Assembly: GCA_023627715.1 (NCBI GenBank)
Contig: JAMAHW010000018.1
Span: 186,001-250,000, forward strand
Direction of reading: 5' to 3'
DNA: 64,000 nt
Source of the DNA: Periconia sp. R9002
Lineage: Eukaryota; Ascomycota; Dothideomycetes; Pleosporales; Periconiaceae
Shown here one piece after another: positions 58,301-64,000 of the stretch. Position 1 is the stretch's first letter, and each line of letters opens with the position of its first letter. The notes under the pieces are model-generated. The model was not told where the DNA came from. It saw only the letters and a program-made list of their open reading frames with translations, and ran no database searches. The translations under genes and the position numbers were made by a program.

Positions 58301-59052
58301 ATCTGTTGTCTATTGTCAGCAAGGTTCGCGTGCAAATGCGTACAGAGGTGGAGAAAACAATCATACGTTTGGCGAGGGCCGCTGCCAGCCCGTGCATTTC
58401 CTCCAGTTTGGTCATGGGTGTTTGTATGCACACGTCAACTACAAGCGAACAGTCAGCGGGGTGGCCCAGCACTACGGATTTACAAAAGAGCCTCACCATC
58501 GCTTTCACTTGTATACAGCATGTTACCCGAAGAGCCAAATACATGCACTTTGAACTCGTTTCCCGGAAATTCTGTCTCCAAAATCTTTTGCAGCTTCATC
58601 ACCAGCTCATCTCTTCGCTGTGTATTTTCTTTGCTCGGTTGTAACCGATCGTACATGGCGCGCATGTCGCCCGTCAACTTCTTGTCCTCCTGCGGGTCCA
58701 AGACAAGCTTTGGCTCGTCTTTGGGGGCTGGGAGCGGGTCAGAGAGCACGTAGGGTATGCGGCGGCGGCCATTGGCGACATTGGTCTCGTACGGACAGCG
58801 AACGGTGCGACCGGGCGGCCTCAGCGTTGGCATGGTGCTATTGGCTTCCGAGGCCACGGAGCGGGGGGAATGGCTACCCAGACCACCACTAGGCGAGGGG
58901 GAACGCGAACGCGACTCATACTGCCGAGCATTCTGGACGGGCGTCGAAGGCACCGAATTGGAGTGATGCGATACAATCGAAGGCCGCTGGAGTCTGGACG
59001 CGTAGGAAGGAGCTGTATCGTCCCGCTTGCTGCCCATTGTTTTGGACGTCAT
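55369..59052 (-). CDS. Cid1-family nucleotidyltransferase (non-canonical poly(A) polymerase / terminal uridylyltransferase)
   Basis: Four exons (59052-58497, 58438-58367, 58302-58084, 58007-55369) give 1161 residues. The nucleotidyltransferase core reads VHVFGSSGNMLYTSESDVDVCIQTP: the GS motif and the D-x-D metal-binding pair, the latter completed by splicing. It continues with RIVKIWDPVLKLACDMNVNNTLALENTRLIKTYVQIDERVRQLGMIVKYWTKQ and the PAP-associated part GGTISSYTWICMILNFLQ, DDLTQLV and LLFHFFRRYG. The C-terminal half is disordered: Gly/Arg-rich RGGGGHRGGGGRG, a Gln/Ala/His tract and a Lys-rich end, all RNA-binding-type features. It adds A or U tails to RNA 3' ends. The start at 59052 is the first in-frame ATG; the frame stays open, Pro/Ser-rich, to 59634 without an ATG, so the N-terminus is uncertain. 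Confidence 0.88.
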
Positions 59053-61957
59053 CGGCGGCGTGCTGGTGGGCACTGTGGAAGATTCGGCGCCCTTATTCCC
59101 ATCGAGCTGTCGAGACGCGGGCGCAGACTTGGGAGTGGATTTCTTTGCCACTGTCGGGCGAGGTGGATCCCGCTCGCAAGTCGGGCTTTGGCGGTGCGGC
59201 GACACGGTTACGGTGGGAGGAGACTGGGTGGAATGCACGTTAGAATAGAGCGGAGAGGGCGACGAGGAAGACACGGCGGTCCAAAAAGGTGGCAACGAAA
59301 GCAGCGAAGACAGTTTGGCGGATTGCAGCAGCGGATTCAAGGAATATTGGGTGTGGGGATAGGGTGGAAGAAATGGTGATTCTGCAGGACTGCCTTGCCA
59401 CGGGGACGCGCTCGCAAGGGTGGCTGTGGTCGGAATGAATGGTCTGATGGTGGATCTGGTATGGATGGTAGGCAGATATGGCGAGAGGGTGGTGGAGTGG
59501 AGAAGCGTCGAGCGTGGAGCGGCGTGCGAAGATGTCTGGGCAAGGGCGTCGCTGAGGTTCTCGGAAGGAGAGAGAGAGAGAGCAGAGTCGGGAATGGCGA
59601 GGGCGAGGGCGGCAGCGATGTGTCGAGAGACTCTCTAGCCGTGGATGGAGGATGTGGAAGGGGAAAAGGAAGGATGACGGAGGTGGTGGAGCGGTAGTGC
59701 AGGTCGTAGGTAGGTAGTAGGTAGTCGGTAAGTTCAGGTGCGTGTGTATGGTACCTTCCCGGCTTGGAAGATGGCCTGTCGGATTCGACGCGGGGGGGTG
59801 GTCGGTCTCAATCAATGGGCGGCGGCGGGCGCGGGCGGTTACTAAACAATCACACACGGCCAGTTAATAACCACTCTTTGAAGCGGCCTTGTTAGGCAGA
59901 TTGAGGCAGGACAAGGCGGCAAAAAAAAGAAACAGAGAGGGGGTTCGGAGCCAGGAGGGGAGTAGGCAATGGAGACAATGGGGGCAGAGCAGAACGGGCT
60001 AGGGTAGAGAGGGAGAAGGGCGCGAGACAGAACAGAGAGAGGGCCTTCAAGAATAGACGACGGTCACGGTCGGTCTCGCGGAGATGGGTCAGGGTCAGGC
60101 AAAGGGAACCGTAGCGCACTTTGGGACTAGCTACCACACTAATACCGCTAGACCCTAACTGTCACCACGCCCTCGCCGTGGCACCCTCTCACCAGAGTCA
60201 CCACTACTCGTATTACCCTACCTCATTCATTATATAATCTCTCGTTGGACGGACCCTTCAACTCCGTATGGCTGTTCGTTGGGAAGCACATTTCTTAGCC
60301 GCTGAGCCCCATTATGACTACTAACCATTACGATAACTCCACCACATGCAGGCAAACATGCATACCCACAGGTACTTACCTACCTACACACACAGACACG
60401 CGAGATATCCTCCGATCCATGTTCAGCAATCCACTACCCACCATCGTCTCTGCTTTCTTTATCCTCTCGTGTATCTATAATTTGGCCTCCTAGCGGACCG
60501 TACTGCCTTGTTCCCCGCCCCCAGCGCTTCAAAGGCTCCTTGTTCTACCTACATACTCACCCTCCAACAACCGAGGAAGAGAAAGAGACCCTGTTTCTCG
60601 CTACCTTTTGATCCATTGTGGCCGGCTGAGCCTTTGTGGGTCGGACGTTTTTCTTCCCATGCCTCATTTTCCCAGGGCTCGCTCGATGCTCTGGCTGACC
60701 CGTTCAATGTTCCGACTTCTGAGATCTGACAGGACACGGAAACGGGGCCCCATGTACGCTTCTTCCCCTCTTTTCTGATTGCTAGCTATGTCATATCACA
60801 TTCAAATTGATGGCCCTGCAATTTCTGTGACGAATCCAATATACGAAACAAAAAAAAATATGTGGTCCATGGGAACAAGGGCTAGAGCAAGATCAATGAC
60901 AAAAGAATGCATGGCTCAGCCAGCCAGCCTCAGTAATACCGGCGGACAATAACGACAGACAGATACTTGTAATGGGTACTCAGGCAAGTAGTCGCGCTGA
61001 CGCCTGAGGGAGACAACCTCCGTTGACGTGCGGTATTCCCCGTGCCCAGGTGGTGTGTCACTGCATGTGAGGAGCTGACTCCAAGCCTCGTGCGCATGAC
61101 AACGGTACTGGACAATTCATTCCTGTCGCACGCGGTGGGTTGTGTTGTACTACAGTACAGGAGAGAAGAAAGTAATGGGTTTCGCCATGGTAACAGGTGC
61201 TCTCGCAGCAAGCGTTCCCGGGCAGACGCAATATGGGGTAGATGAAAGGAGACATTCATTACATGGACGTCCAAATATAGCATGCCGAATGCTACCAATG
61301 AGAAATGCGGAAATGGGCAGGCGCAGATTACTTTCAATCTCTGCGGGCGGAGTTTGTCGAGTGCTTGCCCTTGCAGTAGCCAAATAATGCAATGTACATA
61401 CCTACCTATCAACCGTGAAGAAGGCCATGCTTCCCATTCCCATTTCCTGTCTTGTCTCCCTCTCTCTCCATCCCTCTCTGCCTTCTCTAACCGCCCAGCC
61501 TCGTCTTTGCCTGATGACGCCTCGCCTCGCCTTTGGCCATGGCCCCACGCACGACGAGTCGGCCCGCGATGCATGGATGAAATGCAGGTACTGCACATGA
61601 TGTATACAAGGAACATCCGTCCATGTAGCCGTGCGGCAAGGCAAAAACGACAAGGCATCGATGCTGTGCTTGCTGCAAGCCGCTTCCGCAAGCGACGCAT
61701 CAGGCCTGACGATAAGGAGAAAAGAAAGAGAACCAAACGACGGGCTGTGCAGGGTGCCGATCCAGTTCGGCAGTCGGTCGGTGGGTGGTGGTGATGCGAA
61801 CCAGTGGCTAGTAGTGGGCAATGTTCCTCCTTCTGTGCGAGGCTGTCGTCGACGTGCTATGTCATCCCCGCGTCTAGACTCTGCGTTCTCCCCCCTCCCA
61901 CTCAGTTGTTTGACAATTCCCTCTATTAGAGCCTCGACATTCGCATCCACAAATAGC
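59053..61957. promoter_or_regulatory. Long ATG-poor leader and divergent intergenic region
   Basis: From 59103 to about 60223 no ATG occurs on the minus strand, which would be the leader of the Cid1-family gene. A TATATAAT element lies on the minus strand at about 60228-60236, just beyond the ATG-free zone. A (GA)n run is at 59569-59582. From 60.3 to 61.95 kb I see no supported gene. Confidence 0.45.
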
Positions 61958-63418
61958 ATGCCGCATCCAATTGCTCCTCGTCTTACACAGCTTACACACC
62001 ATCTCACCCGCACCACGCCAGCTGCTGTTCGAGTCGCTTCCCAAGCCCGCGCCAACTCCACCATGCCTGAACGACGCATCAGTATGCTCTTTGCCTCACT
62101 CTTTGTCCAGCATCGTATAGTGCACGTGCTCACCCATGGATAGAAAACCCTGCCCTGTTGTACGTCTTATCCAATACAAAAAAGAAGAAGAAAATGAATG
62201 AAAATGAATGAAAAAAGCCACCCACCTAATCCAAACCCAGCATCTGCGACCTCCAAGAAAAATTCCGTCCAGCCATCTATGAGTTCCCAAAGATCATCAC
62301 CACGGCCCAGAAGATGCTCAAAGCCAGTATGTCGATTCACTCCATCACTTCCCCCTACATTATTATCTCTTTTTCGGAATTTTCTTCCTTGTTCCCCATC
62401 GCGACCCTTGCAAAAACACTCTCCGTTTCGAAAGTGCATGTGGTATGTTCCAATGAGGGATCCACTCCACCTCAAAGGGAATACCATGTCACAACAAGAT
62501 TGATTTACACCCACGCCGCCTCTTCCATACGAGAGAAGACCTGTACGAATAGTCCATGTTCCCATTCCGTTGCAGATATATGGCTTGTGGATAAGATTGT
62601 CATTTCATACGTCTTAACCCTCACCCTCTCTTTCCTAACCAATCAACCTTCAAAAACAGAAGCTGCCCTCGGAAGAAAAACAAAACCCAAGTCAAATTCC
62701 AAGAAACTAACAACCCACCCCCTCATCCAACCATAGGCCAGATCCTCAACATCCCCGTGTACGCAACCACGCAAAACAAGGCCAAGCTGGGCGAGACATG
62801 TCCCGAGTTGGGTCTCGACGCGCCGGGGGGCGTGCAAACTGTCGTGCACGCAGATAAGACGGCGTTTTCCATGGTGTACGTTTTCTCTCTCTCTTTCTTT
62901 CTTTTTTATGACCCTCTTTCCCCCCAAACCTTCACACGTGTGTTTTGCGGATGTGTGTGTCTTCATCTACATAGCAACCATCTCTATAAACCCCATCCGC
63001 CAACCTCCCCTTCCCTTCCCTCGCTCACCCCTAAAACAAAAAAAAGCTAACATCCCCTAGAACCCCCTCCCTAACCTCACACTTCCCCCCATCCACCCCC
63101 ACCAACCCCCTCTCCTGCATCCTCCTGGGCATCGAATCGCACATCTGCATCACGCAGACCGCGCTCGACCTCCTCGCACTCGGCCACAAAGTCTACGTGC
63201 TCGCCGACGCTGTGTCGTCGTGCAACCGCGAGGAAATCCCGATCGCGCTCGCGCGCCTGCGCCACGCGGGCGTTGTCGTGACGACGAGCGAGAGCTGGCT
63301 GTATGAGTGTATGGGGGATGCTGGGATTGAGGAGTTTAGGGGGGTTGCGGGGGTGGTGAGGGAGTTTAAGGAGGGGACGAGGGAGGCGTTGGGGGGGTTG
63401 GTGGGGAGGGGTGTGTGA
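61958..63418 (+). CDS. Isochorismatase-fold hydrolase, ISOC-type, probably mitochondrial
   Basis: Five exons (61958-62081, 62144-62159, 62241-62326, 62737-62875, 63061-63418) give 240 residues. Exon 2 is only 16 nt (encoding most of KNPALF), and joining restores NPALFICDLQEKFRPAIYEFPKI, with the catalytic Asp in ICDLQEKF. The nucleophile Cys lies in LLGIESHICITQTALDLL, preceded by QILNIPVYATTQNKAKLG and DKTAFSMV. The last block is VYVLADAVSSCNREEIPIALARLRHAGVVVTTSESWLYE. The first 36 residues are Arg/Thr/Ala-rich without acids, like a mitochondrial targeting peptide; a second ATG (MPERR) would give a cytosolic form. Catalysis on small amides or vinyl ethers is inferred from the family; physiological substrate unknown. 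Intron 3 has 410 nt. Confidence 0.9.
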
Positions 63419-64000
63419 AGGTGGGTGTATAGGTTTGTGTCGATAAGAGGGAATTGAAATCTTATGCGGATAGAAGGAGGATATCGGAAGAAATAGTCAA
63501 ACCCACCCCCAAAAATCAACATCTATCCATCCATCCATCCATCCATCCATTACCCTCCCTCCCCTTTTCCCCTTTTCTATCAAAATTCCCGTATCTCCCT
63601 CACCCCCAATACCTTCACCACTTCCCTCTTCTCCTCTCTGCTCTCCACCCACCCACCCACCCATACATACACACACGCATTTCTTTCTTTCAACGTGAGT
63701 CAGGTCCTGACATGGGGAAGACATAGTATTTCATTTCAAGTTCGATTGTGGGGGAGTGCAGGGCGTCAGAGCGTGTGTACAGTATATAGATAACTTGGAA
63801 GTGGTGGGAAGGGAGTAACTACTAGTACGGATACAAGTATGTATACGGCAAGAATACATAGAATCTAAAACGGACATAAACATCTATACATCCAACCCGC
63901 CTTTCCCCCCTCTACTTCACCCACATCCCAAACTCAAACCTTACCCCTTTCTCCTCTTCCACCCTGCCCACCACCATCCCCTTCTTCTTCCCCTCCCCAT
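63419..64000. other. Intergenic end of window with microsatellites
   Basis: Pyrimidine-rich DNA. No gene is visible before the window ends. Confidence 0.4.
63524..63550 (+). repeat. (ATCC)n microsatellite
   Basis: About seven perfect ATCC units. A second short tract of CCCA units lies at about 63646-63662. Confidence 0.85.

Noticed and set aside
60930..61736. 268-codon minus frame
   Set aside because: No family resemblance; overlapping frames of similar length on plus; probable chance frame in G+C-balanced DNA.
1..64000. tRNA genes, CRISPR arrays, intact transposons or viral genes
   Set aside because: I looked for B-box-like GGTTCGA contexts, spaced direct repeats, transposase or reverse-transcriptase motifs and found none that could be supported by eye.

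Overview
The window is nuclear DNA of a filamentous ascomycete (Pezizomycotina). The evidence is compact genes cut by short spliceosomal introns (mostly 47-75 nt, GTRNGY...YAG), gene families typical of moulds (Zn2Cys6 regulator, tannase, 2EXR/F-box-like protein, FRE-type ferric reductase, BBE-like oxidase, DUF3500) and no operons, plasmid genes or phage genes. A Leotiomycete-like plant-associated fungus is a reasonable guess, but I could not test this. I rebuilt 23 protein-coding genes by joining exons by eye. All junctions quoted keep the reading frame and restore recognisable family motifs.

Layout. 1-5.1 kb: a small 8-cysteine secreted protein, a CPY-type C2H2 zinc-finger protein and a secreted protein of unknown family. 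6-13.8 kb: a redox block made of an enoyl-reductase-like MDR, an extended SDR, a FAD monooxygenase and a seven-exon-scale ferric reductase (five exons). 13.8-18.8 kb: a gene-poor island that holds a decayed piece of ribosomal DNA (the first 59 bases of 18S). 18.8-24 kb: an FMN reductase, a 2EXR/F-box-like protein followed by a broken coding stretch, a 37-base poly(A) tract and a GT8 glycosyltransferase. 26.3-32.9 kb: a Zn2Cys6 regulator with a GC-AG intron inside its zinc cluster, a secreted type-B carboxylesterase and an EVE-domain protein. 33-37.6 kb: a second FAD monooxygenase and an unknown nuclear-type protein. 38.5-50.9 kb: DUF3500 protein, tannase/feruloyl esterase, salicylate-hydroxylase-like monooxygenase, DHA1-type MFS transporter and secreted BBE-like oxidase. 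52-63.4 kb: housekeeping-like genes, namely microsomal glutathione S-transferase, a Cid1-family poly(A)/uridylyl transferase and an isochorismatase-fold hydrolase.

How the genes may work together. The tannase, flavin hydroxylase, MFS and BBE oxidase (40.6-50.8 kb) fit a small catabolic set for plant phenolic esters: an extracellular esterase frees a phenolic acid, a transporter moves it, and flavin enzymes oxidise it. This is inference from gene content only. The 6-13.8 kb block has tailoring-type enzymes but no PKS, NRPS or terpene synthase in view.

The most unusual signals are the 18S relic, a near-perfect 96-bp fold-back at 44.83-44.92 kb whose arms carry a splice donor and acceptor, the GC-AG intron splitting a zinc cluster, a 16-nt microexon, and about 1.1 kb without any ATG on the minus strand upstream of the Cid1-family gene. 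I saw no tRNA, CRISPR array, intact transposon or viral gene.
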